A DNA stretch of 64,000 nucleotides from Scylla paramamosain (Eukaryota > Arthropoda > Malacostraca > Decapoda > Portunidae), in NCBI RefSeq assembly GCF_035594125.1, contig NC_087158.1:9029678-9093677 (forward strand), written 5' to 3'. The notes beneath the pieces were generated by a model. The model made no database searches. It saw only the letters and a program-made list of their open reading frames with translations, and was not told the DNA's origin. Shown in pieces: positions 12,855-25,045 of this stretch; position 1 is the first letter of the stretch, and every line of letters starts with the position of its first letter. A program made the position numbers and the translations under genes.

Positions 12855-14560
12855 AGTGTGTGTATTTACCTAGTTGTGGCTTACGGGAGGGGATTAATCT
12901 CATAGTATCCCATCTCTATATCTATCCAGTTTGGTCTTAGAAGCATGGACAGTTATGGCATTAACAATGTCTTCACTGAGTTCATTCCATTTGTTTGCAC
13001 ATCAGCGAGGAAAACAATACTTTTTGATGTCTCTTCTACAGTTAACTTTCTTCAACTTTTTATTGTGTCCTCTTGTACTCTGTGTGTCTAAATTCATAAA
13101 ACATTCTTTGTCTTCATTTTCCATGCCATTCTATAGCTGTTTATTAAATCCCCCCTCTCTCTCTCCTGTTTTCAGGAGTAGGAATTTCCAACATTCTGAA
13201 TCTCTCACCATAGGTCAACTTAACTCCAGAACCATCTTAGTGACTGCTCTTTGTACTCTTTCTAATTTTATAGTATTCCTCTTTATATGAGGAGACCACA
13301 CCACTGGCACATATTCAAATTTTGGTCTTGTCATGGAAATCACCAACTTTTTATCATTCCTTCATATAAATATGAGAATACCATTCTTATTCTTTTTAAC
13401 AAATTCATCATCTCTCCAGTGATTTTATCAATGTGTCTGTCCAGAGTCAAATTTTTAGTAACTGTTACTCCCAAATCCACTTCCTCTTTTGATTTCTGTA
13501 ACTTCACACCAACCATCTCATAATGATGTTGTATTCTTTTTTTACTCTTACCAAACTCCATTACTTTACATTTACTTAAACTGAATTCCATTTGCCAAGA
13601 TTTACAACATCTATTTATCATATTTAAATAATCTTGCAATACCATACAGTGATTTACATTTTCTACTCTTCTCATCAGTTTAGCATCATCTGCAAATAAG
13701 TTCATATAACTGTATTTCTTCATTTATGTCATTCACATATATTACAAACATTATTGATCCCAACACTGACCCCTGTGGGACACCCCTAGTTACTTTCAGC
13801 CAAGATGAATTCTGGTCTTGTATTACGGTTCTCATCTTTCTATCATCCAGATAATCCTCTATCCACTCCAGCAGTCTTCCAATTTTTCTATAATTTTTCA
13901 CCTTCCATAGCAATCTTCGGTGTGGTACTTTGTCAAATGCTTTCTTCAAGTCTACTTTAAGTAGACACCATTCACCATCTCTCTCCTGTTCAATATCAAT
14001 TATTTTTAAATAAAAGGATGATCTTCCCCTCCTAAATCCAAATTGACAATTTACCAAAACTTTATCTCTTTAAAACTTTATCTCTTTCCTTTATTGTTCT
14101 TTCACATAGTTTTCCTACAGCACTAGTCAAGGACACTGGTCTATAATTTAGTGGGTTTTCCTTATTTCCTCCTTTGAATATTGGTGTAATCTGCTCTTTT
14201 CCAATCTTTTGGGACTCTTCCCTGTGATAGTGATGTCACCACTAGACTGTGAATTTTATCAGCCAGTTGTTCTCTACATTTCTTCAATATCCAGTTTGAT
14301 ACTCCATCTGGACCAGTTGCTCATCATCTTAAATATTTCCTCATAACTGACTGGGACTGTACTTAGTATATTCCTCACTAACTTATCCCTTCCAGCATCA
14401 AACTCCCCTTCCACAGTAAATACCAATCTGAAACTATTGTTCATAACCTCTGCCATGTCCTTGTCCTCATTTTTTCCTTCAAGTTTCAATCTTGATACAC
14501 CTTTCTTCTTCATCTTCCTATTATTATGTCTAAAGAACAGTTTGGGCTCATTTATACACC

Positions 14561-14982
14561 TTTTTTTTTTTTTTTTTATGTAGGAAGGACACTGGCCAAG
14601 GGCAACAAAAATCTAATAAAAAAAATGCCCACTGAAATGCCAGTCCCATAAAAGGGTCAAAGCAGTGGTCAAAAATTGATGAATAAGTGTCTTGAAACCT
14701 CCCTCTTGAAGGAATTCAAGTCATAGGAAGTGGAAATACAGAAGCAGGCAGGGGGTTCCAGAGTTTACCAGAGAAAGGGATGAATGATTGAGAATACTGG
14801 TTAACTCTTGTGTTAGAGAGGTGGACAGAATAGGGGTGAGAGAAAGAAGAAAGTCTTGTGCAGCGAGGCCATGGAAGGAGGGGAGGCATGCAGTTAGCAA
14901 GATCAGAAGAGCAGTTAGCATGAAAATAGCGATAGAAGACAGCTAGATATGCAACATTGCTGCGGTGAGAGAGAGGCTGAAC
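14561..14982 (-). mobile_element. Nested 5'-truncated LINE 3' end
   Basis: T17 (14,561-14,577) followed by the reverse complement of 46,345-46,750, i.e. the RT C-terminus and 3' end of the Jockey/CR1-like LINE at 43-47 kb. It interrupts the CR1-like LINE between GEKEMKE (right) and CINEPKLFF (left). Similarity to the 46-kb copy is high, so this family moved after the host LINE died. Confidence 0.85.
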
Positions 14983-15163
14983 TCTTTCATCTCTTTCTCT
15001 CCATTCTTATTATCTCAACGTACTTATTTCTAGCATCAATACATTCCTCCCATCTACTCTCAGTTTTCCTCCTATTTCATCTATTCCAAGCATTTAGCTT
15101 ACAATTTCTAGCCTTTTCGCATTTTGTATTGAACCATTCTTTACCCTTTCTACATCTTACTCT

Positions 15164-15204
15164 TCTAGGTACTAATTTCTGCACAGCAGAAATTTGTACC
15201 TAGA
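15164..15204. repeat. 41-bp near-perfect hairpin in the dead LINE
   Basis: TCTAGGTACTAATTTCTG, a 5-nt loop, then CAGAAATTTGTACCTAGA: 18-bp arms with one mismatch. The LINE frame is broken here, so the right arm probably arose by a templated inverted duplication. Confidence 0.85.
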
Positions 15205-15386
15205 ATTATAAATTCATCCCATTTTTCCCAAACATCTTTTGTGCCTTCAAAGTTTTTCCAGTCCACGGAAACAAAGTATTTTCTTAATTTTTCAAAATCA
15301 GCTTTACTATATTCAAATCTTTTCCCCTTATAATTTTCATCAATGATTACATTTTCATTCTTCAATTTAAATTCCATCAACACATG

Positions 15387-15391
15387 ATCAC
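15387..15391 (+). repeat. Target-site duplication of BEL copy 1 (left)
   Basis: ATCAC directly before the left LTR; the same five bases follow the right LTR at 23,169-23,173. Confidence 0.85.
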
Positions 15392-15921
15392 TGTTACTGT
15401 ATGTAAAGCGTATGTACCTCACAACATTATTCCTCGGCTTTTATAAGTGAAATGTTCAATAGTTTTCTATTTGCATGAAAACGTGTAATATGTGTAAGTA
15501 TCAGTATTTAATGCTATATTAAGCACGGAAGCTGATGCTCACTTGTTGGTAGTGTGGGGATTAACCCGCTGGTCACCTGTGGGCATCACTCATGGCCAAG
15601 TCGTGCTCAGACAAAGACGAGCAGGATGGTGACCGAGGTAAATACTTTAATTTTGTAGTAGAAACTGATTGTCATAGTGCCAAGTTAATCGCATGTATTG
15701 TTAATGAATATTATAATATGTTGAAAGTGTTTAATATCAGTGTATAATGTTATTTTGTAAGAAATTGAGACCGAGAACTTGTTCGCAGTTCTTACGGTCA
15801 TGCCTATCTCATCAATAAATGTGTCAGGGAGAACTGCCTTTCCTCGACCCTACGATGATGGGGTGTGATCAGTAAAACAGATCACCTGAGAGCCAATTGA
15901 TGGCCAACCGGTGCGGCTACA
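15392..15921 (+). repeat. BEL/Pao copy 1, 5' LTR
   Basis: 530 bp, TGTTACTG...GGCTACA. Near-identical to 22,640-23,168 and related to 33,947-34,475. It contains AATAAA near 15,813, a plausible polyadenylation signal. The border is set by TG...CA ends and the ATCAC duplication. No standard TGG-type primer binding site immediately follows. Confidence 0.9.
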
Positions 15922-16253
15922 GTAAGAACTCGACCTACAAGCAAGAAGTTGGCTCCATGTGAAACTGTAGCAAGAGTGAGTCACAGGACGAGGGGACGCT
16001 GACATAAGCCTATAGGTTGATCTCTGAGGCCCTGGGGTCAGCTCTACCCTTGACGACAACCACTCCCTTCTACCCACTGTGCCTCGCCACCATTTTGTAG
16101 AACCCATGGTCACAGGCAAGAAAGTATAATAGTATGTATGCGCACTGAATTGAGTAGCCTAAGTGAAAATTACCCACAATTAGTTAGTATTAAGAGTGGT
16201 AATTTTAATTGCTCTTTCAGTGTCTCAGTATTGACACAATTAAGTTGTTAGAT
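15922..16253 (+). other. BEL copy 1 untranslated leader
   Basis: Between the 5' LTR and the gag ATG. No coding signal; open frames here read LTR or leader antisense. A primer binding site could not be assigned. Confidence 0.5.
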
Positions 16254-18288
16254 ATGTCTGATACTGGGGAAATTAATGCCGTAGATGGCCTTAGGGAAGG
16301 TGAGAGTGAACAAGTGGACAAGGATCAAACTTGTATTGAAGAAGTTAGTGTCAGGAAGCAAGTGCTGACCAACAAAGGAAGAGAATATCAAGTCAGTGTA
16401 ACCAAAGGAAGAGCAGAGTCCTGTAAGCATAAATGGACCAGTGTTACGAGCAAAATTAAGAAAGGATTAAAAATTGTAATTAGCCCCTTTGAATTAGAGC
16501 CCATGTCAAGTGAAGTAATAGAGGCATTTCATCAGTATTATGTGGAATACACAAAACTGGTGGAACTAGAGCCAGAAAAGTCAGAGGAGCTAAATGAAGA
16601 GCTGGAACACAATCAACGAGTTCACCATGAAATATTAGAAAGTATACAATGTAAAAGAAAAGAGTTAAAGAATGACAAAGGATCAATTTGTTCTAGCAAA
16701 CGGTCTAGGCATTCTAGAGTCTCATCTACTTCATCACGTTCATCAGCACAAAGAAAGCAAGAAGCAGCAGCAAAGGTAGCCAGACTTAGAAAGGAAATGG
16801 AATATCATGATAGTTTAGCAGAGGCAGAAGTTAGGTTAGCAAGAGACCAGGCAATGTTCTCAAAGAAAAAGAAAGAGAGAGATTTAGCAGTTGCTAGTGA
16901 AGAACTTAATGCTCTTAGCTTAGTTGAAGAAGTAAAAATGCTTCCAGGTAATGATGAAAGTGTAGAGAAGCAAAGTTATCTTCAACAATACATAGAGTCA
17001 CAAAATGAAATGAAAGCACAAGCAATTGCAAATCAACAAAGTGACAATGCCATGCCTCACAAATATGTTACATTCCATGACCCACAGGAACCTTCTCCTT
17101 GCAACAGAGATAATGAATTGATGACAAATGAAGTACATGGACAAATATTTAGTGAATCTCAGGTAATAAATCTCAACCCTACAGCTCAAAGTCTTGTACC
17201 AAGCTCTCGTAGACACACTCATAATGTCAACATGCCTAATAATGTGAGACAGAATCATCAATCCTTTTCCCATTCTGGGGGAACCTTTGCAATCAATATA
17301 CCTGATCCCAAGTGGAGCCTCCCTCCAATAGAACCTAACACCTTTGATGGAGAATCCATGGAATTTCCAAGTTGGTTGAAAAACTTTGAAACTTATGTAG
17401 AGTCTAAAACTTCTATTGGTAAAGAGAGACTTGCCTACTTAGACAGGTATACAACTGGTGAGGCAAAGGATGCCATTAAAATGTTAATGCACTTTAACTC
17501 TAATGCTGACTATGTGTAAGTAAAGAAAATTCTTAGTGATATATTTGGAAACAAAAGCATCATAGCTGATGCTTACACAAAAAAGTTAATGAATTGGCTA
17601 CCAATCTCTCCACATAATGGTCCTGCATTAACAGCATTCTCAGATTTTTTGAAGTGCTGTTTAGCTGCAATGAAACACACTTCTTATTTGTCATTTCTGA
17701 ATGACACGAGAGAGCAGAGAAAGGTGCTAGCAAAACTCCCTGAACATATTGTTCATGACTGGAGAAAGCAAGTAATGATATATCTTGATACTAACAGTAA
17801 TAACAACACTCCTAGTAGCAATGAAGAGCACCACCCACCCTTTGAAATGTTATGTGAATTTGTCCAGAAAGAAGTAAAAGGAGCAAGCAATCCATTTGTT
17901 TCCTGGAATTCAGTAAGTAGGGAAGTAAATGACTGGATCAAAACTCACACAAGGGCAACCAATTGGAAACCAAGGGAATCAAACATCATGACAAAGAATA
18001 GAGGGAGTAGAACTTTCATGGCTAAAACAATTGAGGAAAAACCAATGTGGTCATTCCAAAGTAAAGTAAATGTACAAGCCAACAAACAGTATCCCAAGGA
18101 CCAGGAAAGGAAAGGACAATTCTGTCACTACTATACAAAGGATCATGGTTTAGATGATTGCAAGGAATTTGCCAAACTTGATGGTAATACTAGGTACAAA
18201 TTTGCTAAAGAAAAATGGTTATGTACAGGGTGTCTTAAAATGGGTCACAAAGGAAAGGATTGTAGAAGAAGGAAAGTCTGTAAAAGTA
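16254..18288 (+). pseudogene. BEL/Pao gag (with 5' part of pol frame), copy 1
   Basis: Gag would form the particle and bind RNA. The ATG at 16,254 (MSDTGEINAVDG) is preferred over 16,209 because the family-like sequence starts here. A long charged coiled-coil region (about residues 95-260) is followed by a Pao-type gag block (INIPDPKWSLPPIEPNTFDG, FPSWLKNFETYVE). TAA at 17,517 interrupts it; BEL copy 2 has a Gln codon there, and the frame continues downstream in phase, so this is a nonsense mutation. Two zinc knuckles follow: CHYYTKDHGLDDC, whose second Cys is Tyr here but Cys in copy 2, and CTGCLKMGHKGKDC. An extra A near 18,286 then shifts the frame. Confidence 0.88.
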
Positions 18289-21190
18289 TGTCAGAGATAC
18301 CATCCCACAGCTCTTCACAATGATGACATGACAAGAACTGAGAGCCAAAAGGTGCCAGCACAAGCAACTCAGCCTAAAGATGATAAACCCACAGTAGTAG
18401 CATATAAGGTCAAAGTTACAGAATCAGTGACACATGACATGCACACCATGATAGTTCCTGTATGGTTACATCATGTTAGTAATGAAGAGAATAAAGTTTT
18501 AGTGTATGCCCTGCTGGATGAGCAGTCTGATGTTTCATTCATCAAGGAAAGCACTCTGAATAAATTGGGAGTTAGCAGACCATCAGTGTCACTCAATATC
18601 CACACAATAAGTGGAAAAAAAATCACTGATTCTATCAAAATTCATGGACTTAAAGTAAGAGGTTATAATGAAGAAGTGGAAATATCAATCCCTTCAGTAT
18701 ATTCAACAGAAAACATTTCAGCTGGACGGAGTCAGATACCAAGGCCCGAGACTGCTTGTGACTGGCCCCACTTAAAGGGAATCTCTGACAAACTAATGAA
18801 ATATGATCCAAACATTGACATAGGACTCCTCATTGGTCTTGGTTGTGCAGAAGCCATTATGGCAGAAGAGCAAATAGCAGGTGATAGCAAGAAGCATCCC
18901 TATGCTCGTGGGACAGAGCTAGGTTGGTAGAATCTCACCCCATTCAAGTCCATTGGAGGATACAGTGGTAGTCTACAGAACAGTGACACAAGAAGTACAA
19001 ATAAATGAAGAAAAGAGGGTTAATTTCTTAGTGTTTCCTACTAAACCCAAAGAGATGATTAATCCTTCTCAAGTGAGAGATATGTTTGAACTTGACTTCA
19101 GTGATAGAAAGTCAGCTGACACTCCATTATCATATGAAGATAAAAGGTTTATGAGTAAGATGAAAGAAGGAGTACATCAGCTGAAGGATGGCCATTATGA
19201 GTTGCCCCTTCCTCTTAAAGATGATAATGTCAAGCTTCCAAATAACAAACTATTAGCAGAGCAGAGACTCAAGAAGTTAAGAGCTAAACTTGAGAAGGAT
19301 GATCAACACAAAGGTGATTACAAAGTGTTCATGGATGATATGATTACAAAGGGTTATGCAGAGGTTGTACCGACAAAGGATTTAGTTAGGAATGATGGTA
19401 AGGTCTGGTACATTCCACATCATGGAGTCTATCATCTGAGAAAGCCAAAGAAGTTGAGAGTTGTCTTTGACTGTAGTGCAAACTACAGAAACCAGTCATT
19501 AAACAGTCACCTGTTACAAGGCCCAGACCTTACCAACAAACTTATTGGAGTGTTGTGTAGGTTTAGGCAAGAAAGGATTGCACTTGTATGTGATATAAAA
19601 GCAATGTACCATCAAGTGAAGGTCAACCCAGAACACAGAGACATGTTAAGATTCCTTTGGTGGGAAAATGGTGACCTTAATAATGAGATAGCTGAATACA
19701 GGATGACAGCTCACCTGTTTGGAGCTACTTCATCTCCAAGTGTAGCTAACTTTGCACTTAAGAAAGCTGCAGATGACTACGGGTGTGGATCTGATGCAGC
19801 CAAGTTTGTAAGAAACAACTTTTATGTTGATGATGGTTTGAAGTCATTAGCTACAATGGAGGAAGCTGTCACTCTTATTCAGCAGAGCAAAGAATTATGT
19901 TACAAGGGAGGTTTTAACCTTCATAAGTTCTTGTCAAACAACAAAGATGTATTAGCTGCAATTTCTCCTCATGAGAGAGCAGATGGAATTAAAAGTTTGG
20001 ATTTTAGTAAGAATGAAGACACACTGCCTATAGAAAGAACTTTGGGAGTTGAGTGGTGCATAGAATCTGACACATTTCAATTTAGAATAAAGCTGAAAGA
20101 CAAGCCACTCACCAGGAGAGGCATTCTGTCAACAGTGAGCTCAATATATGATCCATTAGGTCTAGTGTCACCTCTCATACTGACTGGCAAGCAAATTTTA
20201 CAAGAATTATGTAAGAATGCAGTTGAATGGGATGAAGAGGTGCCAGATTATGTCAAACCTAAATGGATAAAATGGAAGGATGAGCTGCACAAACTAGATC
20301 AGTTAAAGGTACCTAGATGCTACAAACCCGATGACTTTGGGGAAGTAGAAAAGGTTGAACTCCATCACTTTTCAGATGCCTGTCAAGAGGGATATGGCCA
20401 GTGCTCATATATTAGATTAATTAGCAAGACTGGCCAAATTCATTGTGCATTAGTAATGGCAAAGTCACGTGTCACACCTCTAAAAACCATGACAATTCCC
20501 AGACTAGAACTAGCAGCAGCAGTGGTGTCAGTTAGAATCCATAAACTCTTGAAGGGAGAACTTGAGTATAATAATGTGGAAGAAGTATTTTGGACAGACA
20601 GCAAAGTAGTCCTTGGTTACATAGCAAATGAAGCAAAGAGATTCCATGTATATGTTGCAAATAGAGTAGAAACAATAAGAGATCACACTTCACCAGATCA
20701 GTGGAAATTTGTAGAGACACAGTATAACCCAGCAGATCATGCATCTAGAGGCATGGCAGCAGATGAATTGTGTAATAGCAAGATCTGGTGGAATGGCCCA
20801 GAATTCCTTTGGCAACATAGCAAAATGGATAGCCATTCCCAGTACAAGGTCATAAATGAGAATGATCCTGAAGTGAAGAAAGTTGTATGCCATGCTGTAG
20901 GTACACAACAGCCCACAGATATACTAGACTTGAGTATTTTTCTGATTGGTTTAAAGCAAAGAGGGCAGTTGCTGTATGCCTCAAGCTTCTGAACAGCTTC
21001 AGAGGAAAAGGTGATGGCACTACTAAAGTAAAGGGAAACACATATGAGCCAGTAAATGTAGCACAAGTGTCAAGCTGAAAATGTAATTATAAAACAACTG
21101 CAATCAAAGGCATTCCAAAAGGAGATAAATGTACTGAAATCATCTGCTAACCATAATTCTTTACTTAAAGGAGACAATGGCAAGGGAACA
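18289..21190 (+). pseudogene. BEL/Pao protease, reverse transcriptase and RNase H, copy 1
   Basis: The protease block YALLDEQSDVSFIKES lies at about 18,500-18,550. Copy 1 lacks 11 bp at about 18,927 that copy 2 keeps (WRIIGRISPH region), which shifts the frame. The RT/RNase H frame, 18,953-20,992, has catalytic motifs CDIKAMYHQV (Asp near residue 214) and FYVDDGLKS (residues 290-298), then the RNase H blocks HHFSDACQEGYG, IPRLELAAAV, WTDSKVVLGYI and YNPADHASRG. Frameshifts near 20,930 and 21,080 separate it from the integrase. The YVDD box and the domain arrangement are typical of BEL/Pao. Confidence 0.92.
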
Positions 21191-22516
21191 AAAGTGATAG
21201 ACAAGACCAGTTCCCTCTATAAGTTAGATCCCTTCATTGACAAAAATGGTATCATGAGAGTAGGAGGAAGATTGAGGCTTTCTAATCTGACAGATGAATC
21301 CAAACATCCAGTCATCCTCCCCAAAGCATCACACATAACCCAGCTGATAATATGCCACCATCACAAAAGAACAAATCATCAAGGCAGGGGCATAACTTTA
21401 AATGAAATCAGGTCATGTGGATACTGGATAGTAGGAGGATCATCCCTAGTATCAAGGCACATTTCAAAGTGCATTATATGTCGTAAAGTTAGAAGTACAA
21501 CACAGGGACAGAAGATGGCAGACCTGCCTATTGATAGACTAGAACCATCACCTCCTTTTACATACTCAGCACTAGATTTCTTTGGCCCTTTCTATGTCAA
21601 AGAAGGGCGTAAAGAGCTTAAAAGATATGGAGTGCTCTTTACTTGCATGGCATATAGAGCTGTGCACATAGAGACTGCCAACAGCATGGATACAAGTTCC
21701 TTCCTAAGTGCATACCGTCGCTTTGTAGGAAGAAGAGGGCCAGTAAGACAGTTGAGATGTGACCAAGGAACTAACTTTGTAGGAGCCAAATCAGAGTATG
21801 AGAAATGCTTGAAAGAATTAAATAACAATAAAGTCAGACAAGAACTCATGAAAGATCAGTGTGACTGGATTGTTTTTAACATGAATGTACCCAATTCCAG
21901 TCACATGGGAGGTGTTTGGGAGAGGCAGATATGCACAGTGAGAAATGTACTCTCTGTGTTACTTGATCAGCATAGTACCCAGTTAGATGACCAAGATCTG
22001 AGAACCTTCTTAGTTGAAGCAGAAAATATAGTTAATGGTCGTCCCCTAACTGTGGACCATCTTAACTCCCCAGAAAGTCCTACACCATTGACACCCAGTA
22101 ATTTGTTAACTATGAAAACAAAGGTAGTACTGCCTCCTCCAAGCATTTTCATTAAGAAGGACCTGTACTGCATAAAGAGATGGCACAGAGCACAATACCT
22201 AGCCAACCAGTTCTGGTCCAGGTGGAAAAAGGAGTGTGTGCAATTCCTACAACTTAGAAATAAGTGGACAACACCAAAGAGGAATCTCAGTGTAAATGAC
22301 ATAGTTATCATCAAAGATCAGAATGTAGCAAGGAACCAGTGGAAACTGGGAAGAGTAACAGAAGTATCTCCTGATCTTGATGGCCTAGTAAGAAAGGTTA
22401 AGGTCCTGGTTTCAGACTGTAATCTCGACAACCAGGGAAGACACATAAAGGCAAACAGGACCATCATAGAGAGGCCAATACATAGTCTAGTATTGCTGTT
22501 AGAAGGTAATGCATAA
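21191..22516 (+). pseudogene. BEL/Pao integrase, copy 1
   Basis: Open frame of 440 codons that inserts element cDNA. It begins with HHCC zinc-binding sequence (HHHKRTNHQGRG, then CIICRKVR). The core shows LDFFGPFYVK (first Asp), CDQGTNFVGA (second Asp) and SHMGGVWERQ (Glu). The C-terminal part has DIVIIKDQNVARNQWKLGRV, the Pao-type integrase tail. It ends with TAA before the PPT and 3' LTR. This domain looks intact, but it is separated from the upstream pol frame by frameshifts. Confidence 0.9.
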
Positions 22517-22639
22517 TAATAGACCGGAGCATCCCCACCAAGGAGCCAGTGTAACAAAACATATTATGTGCTAATCCTAGATTTAAGGTACATACTAATG
22601 TTAATTTAAGGTAAATTGTTACACAATTTAGGGGAGCCA
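22517..22639 (+). promoter_or_regulatory. BEL copy 1 3' untranslated region and polypurine tract
   Basis: Short 3' UTR ending in TTTAGGGGAGCCA immediately before the 3' LTR, a plausible plus-strand primer. BEL copy 2 has the related AATTTAGGAGACCCA at the same position. Confidence 0.6.
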
Positions 22640-23168
22640 TGTTACTGTACGTAAAGCGTATATACCTCACGTCATTATTCCTCAGCTTTTATAAGTGAAA
22701 TGTTCAATAGTTTTCTATTTGCATGAAAACGTGTAATATGTGTAAGTATCAGTATTTAATGCTATATTAAGCACTGAAGCTGATGCTCACTTGTTGGTAG
22801 TGTGGGGATTAACCCGCTGGTCACCTGTGGGCATCACTCATGGCCAAGTTGCGCTCAGACAAAGACGAGCAGGATGGTGACCGAGGTAAATACTTTAATT
22901 TTGTAGTAAAAACTGATTGTCATAGTGCCAAGTTAATTGCATGTATTGTTAATGAATATTATAATATGTTGAAAGTGTTTAATATCAGTGTATAATGTTA
23001 TTTTGTAAGAAATTGAGACCGAGAACTTGTTCGCAGTTCTTATGGTCATGCCTACCTCATCAATAAATGTGTCAGGGAGAACTGCCTTTCCTCGACCCTA
23101 CGATGATGGGTGTGATCAGTAAAACAGATCACCTGAGAGCCAATTGATGCCCAGCCGGTGCGGCTACA
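22640..23168 (+). repeat. BEL/Pao copy 1, 3' LTR
   Basis: 529 bp, TGTTACTG...GGCTACA, followed by the ATCAC duplication. It differs from the 5' LTR at scattered positions (e.g. AAGCGTATATACC vs AAGCGTATGTACC), so the insertion is not brand new. Confidence 0.9.
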
Positions 23169-23173
23169 ATCAC

Positions 23174-23205
23174 TTTGGTAAACACTAAATCGAGTCAAGG
23201 TTATA
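23174..23205 (-). pseudogene. Detached end of the CR1-like LINE
   Basis: About 32 bp that continue the LINE endonuclease frame (RFSVYQ before SDHVLMEF) across the BEL copy 1 insertion. They end where BEL copy 2 gag sequence begins, marking the LINE's truncated 5' end or a rearrangement junction. Confidence 0.6.
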
Positions 23206-24425
23206 ACAAAGACATTAGTGTCAGGGGACAAGTGCTGACTGACAAAGGAAGGGAATATCAAGTCAGTGTAACCAAGGGAAGAGCAGAGTTCTGTAAGCAT
23301 AAATGGAGCAGCGTTATCAACAAAATTAGGGAAGGACTAAACATTGTAATTAGCCCCTTTGAATGAGAGCCCATGTCAAATGAAGCAATAGAGGCATTTC
23401 ATCAGTATTATGTGGAATACACAAAGCTGATGGAGCTAGAGCCAGAAAGGTCAGAGGAGGTAAATGAAGAGCTGGAACACAACCAACGAGTTCACCATGA
23501 AATATTAGAATGTAAAAGAAATGAGTTAAAGAGTGAGAAAAGATCAATTTGTTCTAGCAAATGGTCTAGACATTCTACAGTCTCATCTACTTCATGATGT
23601 TCATCAGCACAAAGAAAGCAAGAAGCAGCAGCAAAGGTAGCCAGACTTAAAAAGGAAATGGAATATCATGATAGTTTTGCAGAGGCAGAAGTTATGTTAG
23701 CTAAGACAAAAGCACAGGCAGAAGTAATGTTCTCAAAGAAAAGAAAGATTTAGCAGTCGCTAGTGCAGAACTTAATGCTCTTAGCTTAGTTGAAGAAGTA
23801 AAAATACTTCCAGGTGATGATGAAAGTGTAGGGAAGCAAAGTTATCTTCAACAATACATAGAGTCACAAAATGAAATGAAAGCACAAGCAATTGCAAATC
23901 AACGAAGTGACAATGCCATGCCTCACAAATATGTTACATTCCATGACCTACAGGAAACTACCTCCTGCAATAGAAATAATAATTGATGCCAAATGAAGTA
24001 GATAAACAAATAGTTAGTGAACCTCAAGCAATGAATCTCAACCCCACAGCTCAAAGTTTTGTACCAAGTTCTCGTAGACACACTCATAATGTCAACATGC
24101 CTAATAATGTGAGACAGAATCGTCATGCTTCTTCCCATCCAGGTGGAACTTTTGCAATTAACATACCTGATCCCAAGTGGAGCCTCCCTCTAATAGAACC
24201 TAACATCTTTGGTGGAGAACCTATGGAATTTCCAAGATGGATGAAAAACTTTGAAACTTATGTAGAATCTAGAACTTCTAGTAGTAGAGAGAGACTTGCC
24301 TACTTAAACAAGTATACAACTGGTGAGGTAAAGGATGCTATTAAAATGTTAATGCACTTTAACTCTGATGCTGACTATAGGCAAGCAAAGAAAATTCTTA
24401 GGGAAAGATTTGGAAACAAAAGTAT
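23206..24425 (+). pseudogene. BEL/Pao gag, copy 2 (5'-truncated)
   Basis: Colinear with copy 1 gag from DISVRGQVLTDKGREYQVSV to the Pao gag block (FPRWMKNFETYVE, ADYRQAKKILRERFGNKS). It lacks the 5' LTR, leader and gag start. There are in-frame stops near 23,364 and 23,596 and frameshifts near 23,745 and 23,985. The gypsy element then splits it at GTAT. Where both copies are readable, copy 2 sometimes keeps the intact codon lost in copy 1 (Gln at the copy 1 stop). Confidence 0.88.
24422..24425 (+). repeat. Target-site duplication of gypsy copy 1 (left)
   Basis: GTAT before the LTR; GTAT recurs at 30,784-30,787. BEL copy 1 supports the empty site, reading AAAAGCATCATAGCTG where copy 2 would read AAAAGTATCATAGCTG. 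Confidence 0.9.
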
Positions 24426-24925
24426 TGTAACTTCACCACCCCGTGGGCAGTCACACTTACACTTTTAGGGTCCGGTGCTTCCTGCATACGTGACGGTGAA
24501 CTTACCCTGCGGCGCTCCGTGTTCTTCCCTGGCTCCCCTCAGAAGGCGAATAGTAAAACACACTTGTGGCTTCTGGCCCTCTATTCTCCGTTGCTCACAC
24601 TACACAGTAGTCCTATGCTGTAGCTCGGCACCCCGGGCCTCTTGTCGACCCTCGGAAGGCTTCTTGACGCCTCGCTCCAGCTCACAAAGGCACATACAAG
24701 TACAGGAGGCAGTGTCGGCGACGCGCGGGCTTTCTTCCCTCACCAGTGTTCTCCTGCCACTCTGTCTCCCAAACTGTTCTGCCACCAATCCCAGGGCTGC
24801 TACACGTCACGTGATACTCCCGAGCCCCAGGGTAGGCGGCCGGCGAGGTGACGTAGTGTGACGTCATCCTCCACTTCAGCTGGGACTCAGTCTGGGTATC
24901 TTCATGATCTTGCCCTCTCGTGACA
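24426..24925 (-). repeat. Ty3/gypsy copy 1, 3' LTR
   Basis: 500 bp; on the element's own strand TGTCACGAGAGG...GTTACA. Only two differences from the other LTR are visible by eye (near 24,782 and 24,841). It contains CACGTCACGTGA and two TGACGT motifs (24,848-24,870), candidate transcription-factor sites. Open frames inside are not genes. Confidence 0.95.
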
Positions 24926-24938
24926 CTACCCCCTCCTG
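24926..24938 (-). promoter_or_regulatory. Polypurine tract of gypsy copy 1
   Basis: On the minus strand AGGAGGGGGTAG lies directly before the 3' LTR. Copy 2 has AGGAGGGGTAG at the equivalent place (39,329-39,339). Confidence 0.85.
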
Positions 24939-25045
24939 TAAAGAGACTGAGCGCCCTCGCTCCCCAACTCTCTCTATTCCCTTTAGGTTACAGATACACC
25001 CCCAAAAACAAGAAAATAATACTTCAACTTTAGGTATATCAAAAA

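Larger units (their letters stand above)
15392..23168 (+). mobile_element. Complete BEL/Pao LTR retrotransposon, copy 1 (inactivated)
   Basis: LTR-gag-pol-LTR of 7777 bp flanked by ATCAC on both sides, inserted in the endonuclease of the CR1-like LINE; the LINE sequence resumes at 23,174. The coding part has the BEL/Pao order gag, protease, RT, RNase H, integrase and at least five lesions: a nonsense at 17,517, a 1-bp insertion near 18,286, an 11-bp deletion near 18,927, and frameshifts near 20,930 and 21,080. Confidence 0.92.

Noticed and set aside
15850..16119. 89-codon minus-strand frame at the BEL leader
   Set aside because: Covers the LTR end and leader; explained by the BEL element.
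22640..23168. Solo LTR or shared LTR of a true BEL tandem
   Set aside because: ATCAC on both sides of 15,392-23,168 and the LINE continuation at 23,174 show that it is the 3' LTR of copy 1 only.
24475..24861. 128-codon open frame, repeated at 30,333-30,719
   Set aside because: Lies wholly inside the two gypsy LTRs in antisense; explained by the LTR sequence, with no known domain.
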